Assembly (NCBI GenBank): GCA_024697025.1
Contig: JAILGH010000028.1
Location: forward strand, 1 to 62,342
DNA: 62,342 nucleotides
Direction of reading: 5' to 3'
Source of the DNA: Pseudobutyrivibrio sp.
GTDB taxonomy: Bacteria; Bacillota; Clostridia; Lachnospirales; Lachnospiraceae
Shown here: piece by piece, positions 8,079 to 16,424 of the stretch
Numbering within the stretch: position 1 is the first letter of the stretch
Layout: the number at the start of each line of letters is the position of its first letter
Notes under the pieces: generated by a model
The model's database searches: none
Seen by the model: the letters and a program-made list of their open reading frames with translations, nothing else
What the model was told of the DNA's origin: nothing
Program-made: the position numbers and the translations under genes

Positions 8079-9143
8079 CTATCTGTAAATATATTCTAAA
8101 ATAGCATCGTACAAGGCCTGAGCTGCCTTTTTCTGATACTCTTTATCCTGAAGATTGTTAAGCTCCTTAACATTGGTCATAAAGCCTACCTCCACAAGGG
8201 CAACTGGAGACTTAGACTCTCTAATAATATAAACCTCATCGCCTACAACTGTGCCTTTGGACTTGCAATCAAGCTTTGCCAAAAGATGGTCCAAACATGC
8301 CGATGCAAAGGCCTTTGATTCTCCAGTTTCATCGCCGCCTTCGTACATTACCTCGGCGCCATTGATTGAAGACATGCGGCCTGATGCAGTGGAATTGTTG
8401 TGCACAGAAAGGAACACGTCCGCATCTGTGTCATTGGCAAGCCCTACTCTGTTTTCAAAAGAAGGATTGCTATCTCCTGTCCTAGTGTAATACACACCGA
8501 TATTTTTATCACATCTGTCAAATAGCTTTTTCAATTCCAAAACTATATCTAGGTTGATATCCTTTTCACTGACTCCCATTTTGGTAGCGCCAGGAACGTT
8601 GCCGCCATGGCCAGCATCTACCACAACCACATAATCATATATCTCATGTGGATCAACAAAATCCAGATAAATATACTCACCTTCTGAGGACATTGAAACC
8701 TCAAAAACGTCATCAAGCATAATATCAATAACACCTACTAGGTCTTCACTGTCGTAGGTGACATCCTCAATGTTATCTGATTTTCCAAGAATAGGATACT
8801 GGGTGAAATAATCCTTTCCTATACCCTTGATAGAAATTTGAATATCTCTGTTGACATGTATGTTGTTGATTGAAACTCCCGCTGCTGTAACATTTGGAGG
8901 AAGCGTCAATCTAATCTGGTGACCTTTTAGTAGACTGTCCCGGGTAGCTTTTGGCTGCTCCTGCAAAACATCCTCACTTTCTGTGAGCATATCCATAATA
9001 GATTCCCTGCCGCCAGTCATACGGCTATCCTCAAATCTAAGGGCAATTATGTGCATATTGGGCACATAAATCAAAATGCAGCTAATTATTACGGCCACTG
9101 CAAGAATTATGACCGTAAATGCCCCCATCACTTTTTCTTCCAT
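8079..9143 (-). CDS. N-acetylmuramoyl-L-alanine amidase (Amidase_3)
   Basis: A 354-residue peptidoglycan hydrolase. One N-terminal transmembrane helix (about residues 7-29) anchors it outside the cell. A middle domain of about 110 residues resembles AMIN-type beta domains. The catalytic Amidase_3 domain starts near residue 170, with VDAGHGG, then SEKDIN (zinc-binding glutamate), SVHNNS and a late VEVGF motif. It cleaves the amide bond between muramic acid and the stem peptide. The gene lies between the papain-like peptidase and rdgB in one operon. Confidence 0.9.
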   Translation of the reverse strand: MEEKVMGAFTVIILAVAVIISCILIYVPNMHIIALRFEDSRMTGGRESIMDMLTESEDVLQEQPKATRDSLLKGHQIRLTLPPNVTAAGVSINNIHVNRDIQISIKGIGKDYFTQYPILGKSDNIEDVTYDSEDLVGVIDIMLDDVFEVSMSSEGEYIYLDFVDPHEIYDYVVVVDAGHGGNVPGATKMGVSEKDINLDIVLELKKLFDRCDKNIGVYYTRTGDSNPSFENRVGLANDTDADVFLSVHNNSTASGRMSSINGAEVMYEGGDETGESKAFASACLDHLLAKLDCKSKGTVVGDEVYIIRESKSPVALVEVGFMTNVKELNNLQDKEYQKKAAQALYDAILEYIYR

Positions 9144-9156
9144 AACCTAAACTCCG

Positions 9157-10851
9157 CTATTCTTCGTTGTCATATACCTCTACCAAATTGTTGGCATAGG
9201 CTTTTATGCAAAGGTTGGCACTTTTTACTTCTTCAACGTGCTCCCAATTCAAACCATTGTTGCTGATGAAGCCTTTACCATCAGTCAAATCTACCACCTT
9301 ATCCTCAGCCTCGTATTCTACTGCAATAGGTCTGATTGTATCTGGTGTGTTGAGATATAAAACCACGGCAAATTCTTCATCCTTGGTAACTGGCTGTGGT
9401 GAATTAAACTTGATTGTGTAGTAGCCTGGCTGTTCTACCTTGCCTTTGGCCACAAGGACTTTTTCAGAAAGGCTGCCTGTATTTTCGTATTTTGGAACAA
9501 AGTACACATGATAAGTTGTATCCTTGCCAAGGGCGTAGAAGCCCGTAGCCTCCACCTGCTGGTCTGCCTTGGCCATAAATGTATTGGCAGCATATGCCCA
9601 AGCCTTGCCAAAGCCTACCTGTCCAACCCAACCGCTTAAATCGCTCTGATAAATATAGCTATATGTGTTGTGGGTATCAACAGAAACATAAGCCACCGCC
9701 TGATAGCCTATGTTGGAATCATAGTAAGAAATATAAAAAACGCCGTCATCGCCAAAGCCGTCACCCCAGCTGTTTTGGCATATAAAGGCTCCATTACCCT
9801 CTACATTGCTGCTGAAATTCTTGGCAGGATAATTATCATCCCAGCCAATAATAACCACGTCGTGATTAGGCTTGGCACTACCGTTGTAGCAATATGAATT
9901 TGTAAAACTGTTATAACTAATAGAACCATTCAGATTTGAAGTAGATACACTTGCGTAGATTGACGTAGAAACTCCGCCATAGTTGTAGACTGCCCGCTTA
10001 ATCTCATCAAGATTTTCTGAATCAAAAAACTGGGCAGACTGAAGATGAACCGGCTTGGATTCCACATTATCGTCCTCCTCCACTGGTCCCTGCCAAGAAA
10101 GTAAATAAGCTAAAGCCTTGGTGTATTCTCCACCTTTGGACTCATCCCCTTGGCCATTTTCGTTAATCATAGCATCCACTGAAAAAGTGTGAGGATAAGC
10201 TGGCAGCAATGCTGACTCCAACGCCTCTACAGACGCACACGCCCAACAAGTAGACTTGGAGCCCTGATTTCGAATATGACTAACTCTGTTTAACTTACGC
10301 AAATCGTAGGCTGCTGGAAGCCTTGGCTTGGTGTGATATTGAATATCAACTGTATACTTGGCCTTGTCATAGCTGTACTCATAGCCAAAAATCTTGCAAA
10401 GGTCCTCTAGGCCAAGATAAATCTGGCCTTTTCGCATAGATGGCGCAACGGTAATATCTGCCTCTTCACCATTTTTCGTAATTACGTTTTCGCCAACTGT
10501 AAACTCGTATATGTCGTTGGTGATTTGCACTATTGCGCTTTTCTCCCCTGACATAAAAGCAGAAGAGCCCATAATTGTACGAACAAACTCAAGGGAACCT
10601 ACGGGATTTAGCCCGTCGTCAAGAATTGCATACTGCTGAGAATTGGAGTAAGTCTCTCCGTTGATATTAATCTTTAGCTGCTCAGCATCGTTAAGATTTT
10701 TGGACATCAAAGGATACAGCACATCCTCATTCAGTGCTGCACCTCTAAATGCTTCAACGGCTGCGTATCTATCATTCCAATTATTAAATTTCCAAATTAG
10801 TGCAAATACAATTAAAATTGTAAAAACAAAAAAGCGTTTGGAAAATCTCAT
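9157..10851 (-). CDS. Papain-like (C1) peptidase with stalk and lectin-like C-terminal domain
   Basis: A 564-residue membrane-anchored, extracellular protein with an N-terminal signal anchor (residues 4-22). Around residues 130-170 is a stalk-like segment (YLGLEDLCKIFGYEYSYD) similar to the copper-amine-oxidase N-terminal fold common in Clostridia. The C1 peptidase domain has catalytic C202 (NQGSKSTCWAC), H330 (NHDVVIIGW) and N360 (QNSWG). The remaining 170 residues fit a lectin-like beta domain, known in similar Firmicutes proteases. All three catalytic residues are present, so it should be active. It starts 4 bp after the methyltransferase gene, so it is co-transcribed. Confidence 0.88.
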   Translation of the reverse strand: MRFSKRFFVFTILIVFALIWKFNNWNDRYAAVEAFRGAALNEDVLYPLMSKNLNDAEQLKININGETYSNSQQYAILDDGLNPVGSLEFVRTIMGSSAFMSGEKSAIVQITNDIYEFTVGENVITKNGEEADITVAPSMRKGQIYLGLEDLCKIFGYEYSYDKAKYTVDIQYHTKPRLPAAYDLRKLNRVSHIRNQGSKSTCWACASVEALESALLPAYPHTFSVDAMINENGQGDESKGGEYTKALAYLLSWQGPVEEDDNVESKPVHLQSAQFFDSENLDEIKRAVYNYGGVSTSIYASVSTSNLNGSISYNSFTNSYCYNGSAKPNHDVVIIGWDDNYPAKNFSSNVEGNGAFICQNSWGDGFGDDGVFYISYYDSNIGYQAVAYVSVDTHNTYSYIYQSDLSGWVGQVGFGKAWAYAANTFMAKADQQVEATGFYALGKDTTYHVYFVPKYENTGSLSEKVLVAKGKVEQPGYYTIKFNSPQPVTKDEEFAVVLYLNTPDTIRPIAVEYEAEDKVVDLTDGKGFISNNGLNWEHVEEVKSANLCIKAYANNLVEVYDNEE

Positions 10852-10855
10852 CTAA

Positions 10856-12004
10856 CTAGTCCTTCTTTTTAGGCTTTGGTCCAAGGAACTGATAAAAATA
10901 AGTCTTTATCATTCCATTATATATCTTGCGGTTCTTGTCAGCCTTTCTACCGATTGACTTTGGTGCGTCCTCGTAACTTGTTATGACATACATTGACCAG
11001 CTATCAAGGCCTTTAAAGGCTGCACCAAGCTTGCCATAAATCTCTGGTAAATCCTTTTTGTCCTCGAGACGCTCTCCATAAGGTGGGTTGGTGAGCACAA
11101 ATCCAAACTTCTTTGGATGTCTAAGCTCTCCTACGTCGCGAACCTGAAAATGAATCATATGGTCAACACCTGCCTGCTTGGCATTTAAGCGAGCAATCTT
11201 GACCATCTCTGGGTCAATATCGTATCCCTGTAAATCGCACTCAACTGAAGTATCCACCTCAGCCCTTGCCTCGTCAAAACAATCCTTCCAAATCTGTGGA
11301 TTTATAAGGTTAGTCCAATCCATAGAGGTGAACTCGCGATTAATGCCAGGTGCAATATTGGCAGCCATCATAGCCGCCTCTATAAGAAATGTTCCCGAAC
11401 CACAGAAAGGGTCCACAAGAATTCTGTCTGGGTGCCATGGAGTAAGTTCAATTAAAGCTGCTGCCATAGTCTCAGAAAGAGGGGCCTTGCTAGTGTAGGT
11501 ACGATAGCCTCTCTTGTGAAGTGGAACTCCTGTTGTATCTAAAGTAACTGTAACCTGATCCTTTAATAAAAATATTCGAACTGGATAGTCAGCACCACTC
11601 TCCTCAAACCATTGAACGTCATAGTAAGATTTCATTCTCTCTACCATGGCTTTTTTGACGATGGACTGAATATCTGTAAGAGAAAACAGCTTACTCTTAA
11701 CTGATGTGGCCTTGGTAACCCAAAACTTTCCATCCTTTGGAATATACTCTTCCCATGGGAGAGCCTTTATTCCCTGAAAAAGCTCCTCAAAAGTTGTAGC
11801 CTTAAATCGTCCAACCTCTAAAAGAACTCTCTCTGCTGCACGCAAATGAATATTTGCTCTGCAAATCGCCTCTGCATCACCTGAAAAAGTAACGCGACCA
11901 TCAGTAACCTCTGTCACATCATATCCTAAATCATATATTTCTCTTTTAAGAGGTGCCTCCAAACCAAAGTGGCATGGTGTACAAATATTAAAAATCTTTG
12001 CCAT
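10856..12004 (-). CDS. Class I RNA methyltransferase (RlmL/YpsC type, THUMP domain)
   Basis: A 382-residue predicted rRNA guanine-N2 methyltransferase. The N-terminal 60-160 residues form a ferredoxin-like/THUMP RNA-binding region. The catalytic Rossmann domain has DPFCGSGTFLIEAAM as the SAM-binding motif and LTNPPYGERL as the NPPY active-site motif. The C-terminus is lysine-rich. It corresponds to Bacillus YpsC and the N-terminal half of E. coli RlmL. It is the first gene of the minus-strand operon that continues to 5483. Confidence 0.9.
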   Translation of the reverse strand: MAKIFNICTPCHFGLEAPLKREIYDLGYDVTEVTDGRVTFSGDAEAICRANIHLRAAERVLLEVGRFKATTFEELFQGIKALPWEEYIPKDGKFWVTKATSVKSKLFSLTDIQSIVKKAMVERMKSYYDVQWFEESGADYPVRIFLLKDQVTVTLDTTGVPLHKRGYRTYTSKAPLSETMAAALIELTPWHPDRILVDPFCGSGTFLIEAAMMAANIAPGINREFTSMDWTNLINPQIWKDCFDEARAEVDTSVECDLQGYDIDPEMVKIARLNAKQAGVDHMIHFQVRDVGELRHPKKFGFVLTNPPYGERLEDKKDLPEIYGKLGAAFKGLDSWSMYVITSYEDAPKSIGRKADKNRKIYNGMIKTYFYQFLGPKPKKKD

Positions 12005-12133
12005 AAATTCTCTTTCTAATTTTCAAATACTAATATAGAAATATCTTAGCCTTTGGGGGAAATAGTGTCAATTCAACTTTAACAATTTTGATTAATTGCC
12101 AACAACTAATTCTTGCTCAATTTAAAGTTTTTA

Positions 12134-12247
12134 TTGCATTAGTGAGAATTCTATATTATAATCGGTTTCGTGGTTAGGAGTTTCCTTTCCGCACCCTTAT
12201 TAATTATTTATACTCCCCTCAAAAAGACCGAATTTTTCGGTCTTTTT
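12134..12247 (+). ncRNA. Putative small RNA with promoter and terminator
   Basis: A consensus-quality promoter, TTGCAT (12134-12139) and TATAAT (12157-12162) with a 17-bp spacer, is followed after only about 60 bp by a strong terminator at 12221-12247 (AAAAAGACCGAA/TTCGGTCTTTTT). The expected transcript is about 80 nt (from about 12169). It carries GGAGT/ACTCC (near 12177 and 12213) that can pair across the middle. No open frame of any size starts in it with a binding site, and the next gene downstream is on the other strand. I do not recognise the family; it does not match SRP, 6S or tmRNA signatures. Confidence 0.65.
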
Positions 12248-12329
12248 ACTTTTATAAATAGCAATTTTTAATAATTATATAACAACAATTGTGAATACAG
12301 TTTCCATTTTTGATATTAGTTACAGCATG

Positions 12330-12358
12330 AAAAAAGGACTGAAAATCAGTCCTTTTTT
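12330..12358 (-). terminator. Terminator after the cheY-like gene
   Basis: GGACTGA and TCAGTCC form a 7-bp stem with flanking A6 and T6, about 20 bp after the stop of the minus-strand response regulator. The shape could also act on plus-strand transcripts. Confidence 0.85.
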
Positions 12359-12377
12359 AGTACTTTTTATTAAATTA

Positions 12378-12761
12378 TCATTTAAAATGTTCCAAGGCTT
12401 CCGCAAATCTCGCCTCGTCGAAAGGTTTAATGACAAAATCTTTCGCTCCAGCCTCAATAGCTTCAATGACATAACACTTTTGTCCCATGGCACTGACGAC
12501 TAGAATCTTGGCATCTGGATCGATAGCCTTAATCTTCTTAATAGCGTCAATACCGTTGGAACTACGACCAATGGTGCGTCCGTCAATTGTCATAGTAATA
12601 TCCATCGTAACTATATCAGGTTTGCACTCAATGTACTTCTGCACGGCTCCATCGCTGCAGTCCGCCTCAGCAATAACAGTGCAACCGTTTCTTTCAACTT
12701 CACCTCTGACGACAGCTCTCATAAACTTTGAATCGTCAACTACTAACACTGTCTTATTCAA
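12378..12761 (-). CDS. CheY-like single-domain response regulator
   Basis: A 127-residue receiver domain with no output domain. Acidic pocket D9-D10, phosphoacceptor D54 (VTMDITM), the conserved serine in VVSAMG and the lysine in VIKPF are all visible, so it should be phosphorylated by a kinase elsewhere. Unusual is an insertion of about 11 residues (TIDGRTIGRSS, 58-68) directly after the phosphorylation loop, where typical CheY proteins read MPEMDG. The start is a TTG codon at 12761 with a GGAGGAGG binding site 6 nt upstream; no ATG fits. A TATAAT box lies near 12850, so it probably has its own promoter although hypE is 135 bp upstream. Confidence 0.88.
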   Translation of the reverse strand: MNKTVLVVDDSKFMRAVVRGEVERNGCTVIAEADCSDGAVQKYIECKPDIVTMDITMTIDGRTIGRSSNGIDAIKKIKAIDPDAKILVVSAMGQKCYVIEAIEAGAKDFVIKPFDEARFAEALEHFK

Positions 12762-12896
12762 GAGAATCCTCCTCCCACTTACAAAATAGTACGCGGTTTC
12801 CCTGCCACCATTAAAGTAAAAATCATATCTGGAAGTGTAGGTATATTATAACACACTATCCCTCGAACTGATTATGAAATAATTGTTAAAAGAGTG

Positions 12897-13898
12897 TTAG
12901 CAAATTCTAGGCAAGCCCTCCCCTTGAAGAATATCAAGGAAACGATGGCCTCCGATCTCTGTTTTCATAACGAGAGCTCCAATTTCGCTGTCGTCCTCTG
13001 GTTGTATTACTGTTCCTATCATATCGGCATTTTCACCGTATTTACATCCGCGAATTATTTCAACTGCCTGAACAGCATAGTCCTTTGGCACAATGGCAAC
13101 TAGCTTTCCCTCGTTGCCCATATAAAGTGGGTCTAAACCAAGAAGACCGCAGAAGGACTCTACCTGAGGGTCTACTGGTAGATTTTCGTGAAGAATATCA
13201 AATTTGAGGCCGCTTGCCACAGCAAGTTCCTTCAAGACTGTTGCAAGGCCACCTCTTGTAACATCTCTAAGAACATGGACTGGTATTTCATTTTCTATTA
13301 GCTTGCTTACCATCTCCTGCAAAGGAGCATTGTCACTCTTAATAGAATTAGTAATGTTCATGCGCTGGCTAAGTATAGTTGCATGGTGGTCCCCAAGATT
13401 TCCTGAGACAATGATTACGTCTTCATCCCTAGCGTTACTTGCCTTAATATCAACACCGTTTGGAATAAATCCAACACCGGATGTGTTGATTATCATTCCA
13501 CCATTGCCTTGAATTACCTTGGTATCTCCTGCAACGATAGTAACTCCTGCTTCCTTAGCAGTATCTGCCATAGATTTCACAATACGCTTTAAGGTTTCTA
13601 TTTCTACGCCTTCCTCAAGAATAAATCCGCAGGTAATATATTTAGGCACTGCTCCTCTCATGCAAAGATCGTTAACTGTGCCGCAGATACTAAGTCGTCC
13701 AATATCGCCACCTGGAAACTCCAAAGGAGTTACCACAAAACTATCTGTAGTCATTGCGATAGTCTCATTGCCTGGCACAACCGCAGCATCCTCCATCTGA
13801 GATAGTACATCGTTATCAAACTGTGCCTCGAATATCTCTTTTATTAGTTCGTTAGTAGCACGGCCCCCTGAGCCATGCTCCATTAAAATTTTTTCCAT
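12897..13898 (-). CDS. hypE: Hydrogenase maturation protein HypE
   Basis: An AIR-synthase/PurM-fold enzyme that dehydrates HypF-derived carbamoyl on its C-terminal cysteine to thiocyanate, giving the CN ligands of [NiFe] hydrogenases. It shows MEHGSGG at the N-terminus, an AMTTDSFVV ATP-binding motif, and ends exactly in PRIC, the invariant C-terminal cysteine that carries the ligand. ATG at 13898 is preferred (333 residues): its spacing from AGGAG is about 9 nt, whereas the in-frame ATG at 13907 touches the binding site. It follows hypD by a few bases. Confidence 0.95.
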   Translation of the reverse strand: MEKILMEHGSGGRATNELIKEIFEAQFDNDVLSQMEDAAVVPGNETIAMTTDSFVVTPLEFPGGDIGRLSICGTVNDLCMRGAVPKYITCGFILEEGVEIETLKRIVKSMADTAKEAGVTIVAGDTKVIQGNGGMIINTSGVGFIPNGVDIKASNARDEDVIIVSGNLGDHHATILSQRMNITNSIKSDNAPLQEMVSKLIENEIPVHVLRDVTRGGLATVLKELAVASGLKFDILHENLPVDPQVESFCGLLGLDPLYMGNEGKLVAIVPKDYAVQAVEIIRGCKYGENADMIGTVIQPEDDSEIGALVMKTEIGGHRFLDILQGEGLPRIC

Positions 13899-13910
13899 TA
13901 CATTCATCTC

Positions 13911-14948
13911 CTAACATATAAATGCGTTAAAACAAGAGCCCTCTTCAGATACCATGCAAGCTCCCTCAGGCGACATTGGTGTACACACCTTGCCAAACAA
14001 TGGGCAATCCGCCGGCTTTGCCTTGCCCATGAGAATCTCTCCACAGCGACAAGCCTTGTTACGTTTATTGTCCTCGTTCAATCCTGCACTGCCAGCATCA
14101 TACTTGCTATATTCTGCTTTCAAAAGTAGCCCCGATGATTTGATACTACCCATACCTCGCCATACTACATCCGCTGGCTCAAAATATTTATTTAACTGCT
14201 TTTCTATGATTTTGTTCTTGTCGTTTTCAACCACTGAGGTGTAGAAGTTCTTAACCGCCGGCTGGCCTTCCTCAATCATCTTTACAAGGCCATATATGGC
14301 TATTACAAGCTCCTTAGCTCCAAAGCCTGACACTGCAAAGGGGATGTGATATTTGGCAGCCAAATCATTGAAATAATTCGCTCCAGTGACAGCACTTACA
14401 TGCCCCGGTGCAATAAAGCCATCAATAAGCGCACCATTATCACACAGGAATGAAATCGCCCCTGGCATAGTCTTTAACGCCGTCAAAATCTTAATATTTG
14501 AAATATTGTTTTCGATTATGTTGTCTAGCAGCAAGGTATAAACCGGTGCCGTTGTCTCAAATCCCACTGCTGCAAATACGTAGCTGTGCTCTGGATTAGC
14601 CTTGGCAAGTCCAAGCACATCCATTGGCGAATACACCATCTCAACTGAGCCGCCTCGGCCCTTTGCCTCATTCAAACTCTCCTTGGAGCCTGGCACTCTA
14701 AGCAAATCTCCAAATGTAACTACAGTTGTATTATCCTCCAGTGACAGTTCAACCAGCTTATCAATATAAGCTGTAGGTGTAACACAAACTGGGCATCCTG
14801 GCCCAGAAAGCAATTCTATTTGTGGCGAAAGCAGATTTCTTATACCATGCTTTGCAATCGCATGAGTATGGCTTCCACAGACCTCCATAAGCCTAACCTT
14901 CGGTCCGCTATAATTTTTTAAATAATCAACAAGCTGCTCTATTTCCAT
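13911..14948 (-). CDS. hypD: Hydrogenase maturation protein HypD
   Basis: A 345-residue iron-sulfur scaffold on which, with HypC, the Fe(CN)2CO unit is assembled. Conserved cysteine motifs are present: EVCGSHTHA near residue 24, GPGCPVC near 70, and a C-terminal Cys set (CRCGEIL, CPLFGKVCTP, PEGACMVSEEGSC) that binds the [4Fe-4S] cluster. The length is close to the family norm. It sits between hypC (8 bp) and hypE in a clear operon. Confidence 0.95.
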   Translation of the reverse strand: MEIEQLVDYLKNYSGPKVRLMEVCGSHTHAIAKHGIRNLLSPQIELLSGPGCPVCVTPTAYIDKLVELSLEDNTTVVTFGDLLRVPGSKESLNEAKGRGGSVEMVYSPMDVLGLAKANPEHSYVFAAVGFETTAPVYTLLLDNIIENNISNIKILTALKTMPGAISFLCDNGALIDGFIAPGHVSAVTGANYFNDLAAKYHIPFAVSGFGAKELVIAIYGLVKMIEEGQPAVKNFYTSVVENDKNKIIEKQLNKYFEPADVVWRGMGSIKSSGLLLKAEYSKYDAGSAGLNEDNKRNKACRCGEILMGKAKPADCPLFGKVCTPMSPEGACMVSEEGSCFNAFIC

Positions 14949-14956
14949 TTATTATC

Positions 14957-15166
14957 TTATCCTTCTAACCCACTCATAAGCTCAATAATTTCTTCAGCTT
15001 CATCTTTCTTTAATGTTTGGATTACGCAGCCTGCATGAACTAGCGCATAGTCCCCTTCCTTTACATTAACAAGTCCCGCATAAGCCTCAACTTCATTGCC
15101 GTTGAAGTCGACAGTAACCTTTCCGTCCTTCAACTTTTTAACCAATCCAGGAATCGCAACACACAT
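14957..15166 (-). CDS. hypC: Hydrogenase maturation chaperone HypC
   Basis: A 69-residue beta-barrel chaperone beginning MCVAIPG, with the essential second-position cysteine that binds the iron unit and carries it from HypD to the hydrogenase large subunit. The rest (VDFNGNE, YALVHAGCVI) fits the family. It is the first gene of hypC-hypD-hypE. A promoter (TTGGAA-17-TATAAT) lies 49 bp upstream. Confidence 0.95.
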   Translation of the reverse strand: MCVAIPGLVKKLKDGKVTVDFNGNEVEAYAGLVNVKEGDYALVHAGCVIQTLKKDEAEEIIELMSGLEG

Positions 15167-15214
15167 AACCTTTACTACCTCTCAAAAAATATCATTCATC
15201 ATGAATATTCTTTA

Positions 15215-15243
15215 ATTATAAGTTAATCTAGTTCATTTTCCAA
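15215..15243 (-). promoter_or_regulatory. Promoter of hypCDE
   Basis: On the minus strand TTGGAA (15238-15243) and TATAAT (15215-15220) are 17 bp apart, placing the start about 40 nt before hypC. The first hairpin of the array begins about 28 bp upstream of the -35 box. Confidence 0.75.
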
Positions 15244-15271
15244 TCAATAATAAGGTCACTTTCTCTTCATA

Positions 15272-15606
15272 TACAGTTTTTCTTGATAAATTGGTTCAAA
15301 AACTGTATAAACCAACAAATCTCCAAATGAAGATACAGTTTTTTACTGGTTTTTTCCCATTAACCCGTATCTAATTCTTTCAAAAAAAATATGAGTACAG
15401 TTTTCTATAAAATAATTCCCAGAAAAACTGTACCCAAATATTCATCATACAGTTTATTCCAATATTTCTTTGAAAAAACTGTACTCAGTTATTTTTCATA
15501 CAGTTTTTTCTGATATTATCTCAAAGAAACTGTACTCTACCATATCCTACTAATTACATAATCGAATAATTACAGTTTTATGAAGAAAAATTCTATAAAA
15601 CCTGTG
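15272..15606. repeat. Array of spaced TACAGTTTT/AAAACTGTA hairpins
   Basis: At least five inverted repeats, each about 36 bp, with TACAGTTTTT-like left arms and AAAAACTGTA-like right arms around a variable 15-18 bp AT-rich loop: 15272-15307, 15396-15432, 15448-15483, 15499-15534 and a weaker one at 15571-15606. A further left arm at 15334 has lost a clear partner. Starts are spaced 62, 62, 52, 51 and 72 bp. The region has no gene. It is not a CRISPR: repeats are palindromic, short and divergent, and there are no cas genes. Confidence 0.8.
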
Positions 15607-15628
15607 ATTATACGTATTAATTCGATTA

Positions 15629-15743
15629 TTAATCCTCCTCGAGTTTTTCAAATGCATTATCTACGTGAATATTTTTACCAGGATACACCTTACCGTCTTC
15701 ATCCACAACAAATGAATCTGAATCACCCTCATTTTCAATCCCC
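15629..15743 (-). pseudogene. Possible frameshifted C-terminal extension of the upstream lipoprotein gene
   Basis: Beyond the lipoprotein stop at 15744, the +1 frame stays open for about 36 codons to a TAA at 15629-15631. It reads like real protein (ENEGDSDSFVVDEDGKVYPG, then a short acidic tail). No start codon with a binding site precedes it. The simplest reading is a single-base frameshift that cut the original C-terminus off the lipoprotein gene. Chance cannot be excluded. Confidence 0.4.
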
Positions 15744-16403
15744 CTAGTCCAATGGACCGTAAAAATTATCTATATTTGGCTCTGGCAATTCCACTGGGTC
15801 CTGCCCGTAATCTTGGAATGCCTTTAGTTCAAGATTATTAACGTCTGAATAGTTTGCAATAACTTGTGCTCGTATATTCTTACAGTAATCCTCATCAGCT
15901 TTAATATTTATAAACTCCTCATAATGGTCGCCAAAAATCTCCTTGGCTGATGAATCGTAGTCTGAGCCATCCTCTACTGCCTCAAATCCGGTCACCTTAT
16001 AGCCATCACCAGAACCGTCAAGATGCATGCACCCAGGATGAGACCCGCCTGAAATGCAATCTAATATATCGTTATTAAGTCTGTAATTATATAATTCAAA
16101 ATCAGCCCAAACCTTTATATCGCTTTTATCTGATTCATCCATGGCTACAATGAGCGGACATGGAATAGCGACATCTGCCGACTCATAATTCTTTCCAAAT
16201 TCATCGATAATGTACTGATACAATACAGAGTAGAAAAGCTCTGGACCGGGATACTCGTATGGTGGAAGCCCTCCTCTGTCGCCTACCTTAGCAATCTTTA
16301 CGCCTGCTCTATCATCCTCATTTTGGTTTGCACTAGAATTTTGGTTTCCACATCCCACCAAAATCATCATTAATACTAACGCTACACTTAATACCCTTCT
16401 CAT
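15744..16403 (-). CDS. Lipoprotein of unknown function
   Basis: A 219-residue exported protein. The signal peptide ends in a lipobox (MILVGC, cysteine at residue 18), followed by a short Asn/Gln linker. The mature part is acidic; I do not recognise a domain. It mentions no cysteine motif for metals beyond isolated residues. It lies 21 bp after a second lipoprotein gene and shares its direction, so the two form a pair. Between them and hypC is the hairpin array. A link to hydrogenase maturation is only positional. The C-terminus may be truncated by a frameshift (see 15629-15743). Confidence 0.7.
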   Translation of the reverse strand: MRRVLSVALVLMMILVGCGNQNSSANQNEDDRAGVKIAKVGDRGGLPPYEYPGPELFYSVLYQYIIDEFGKNYESADVAIPCPLIVAMDESDKSDIKVWADFELYNYRLNNDILDCISGGSHPGCMHLDGSGDGYKVTGFEAVEDGSDYDSSAKEIFGDHYEEFINIKADEDYCKNIRAQVIANYSDVNNLELKAFQDYGQDPVELPEPNIDNFYGPLD

Positions 16404-16424
16404 AAATACTTGGCCCCCTCAACC

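Noticed and set aside
12221..12247. Terminator of the rRNA methyltransferase operon
   Set aside because: It lies upstream of that operon's first gene; it fits the plus-strand small RNA instead.
15272..15606. CRISPR array
   Set aside because: Repeats are short, divergent palindromes with AT-rich loops and uneven spacing; there is no identical direct repeat and no cas gene.
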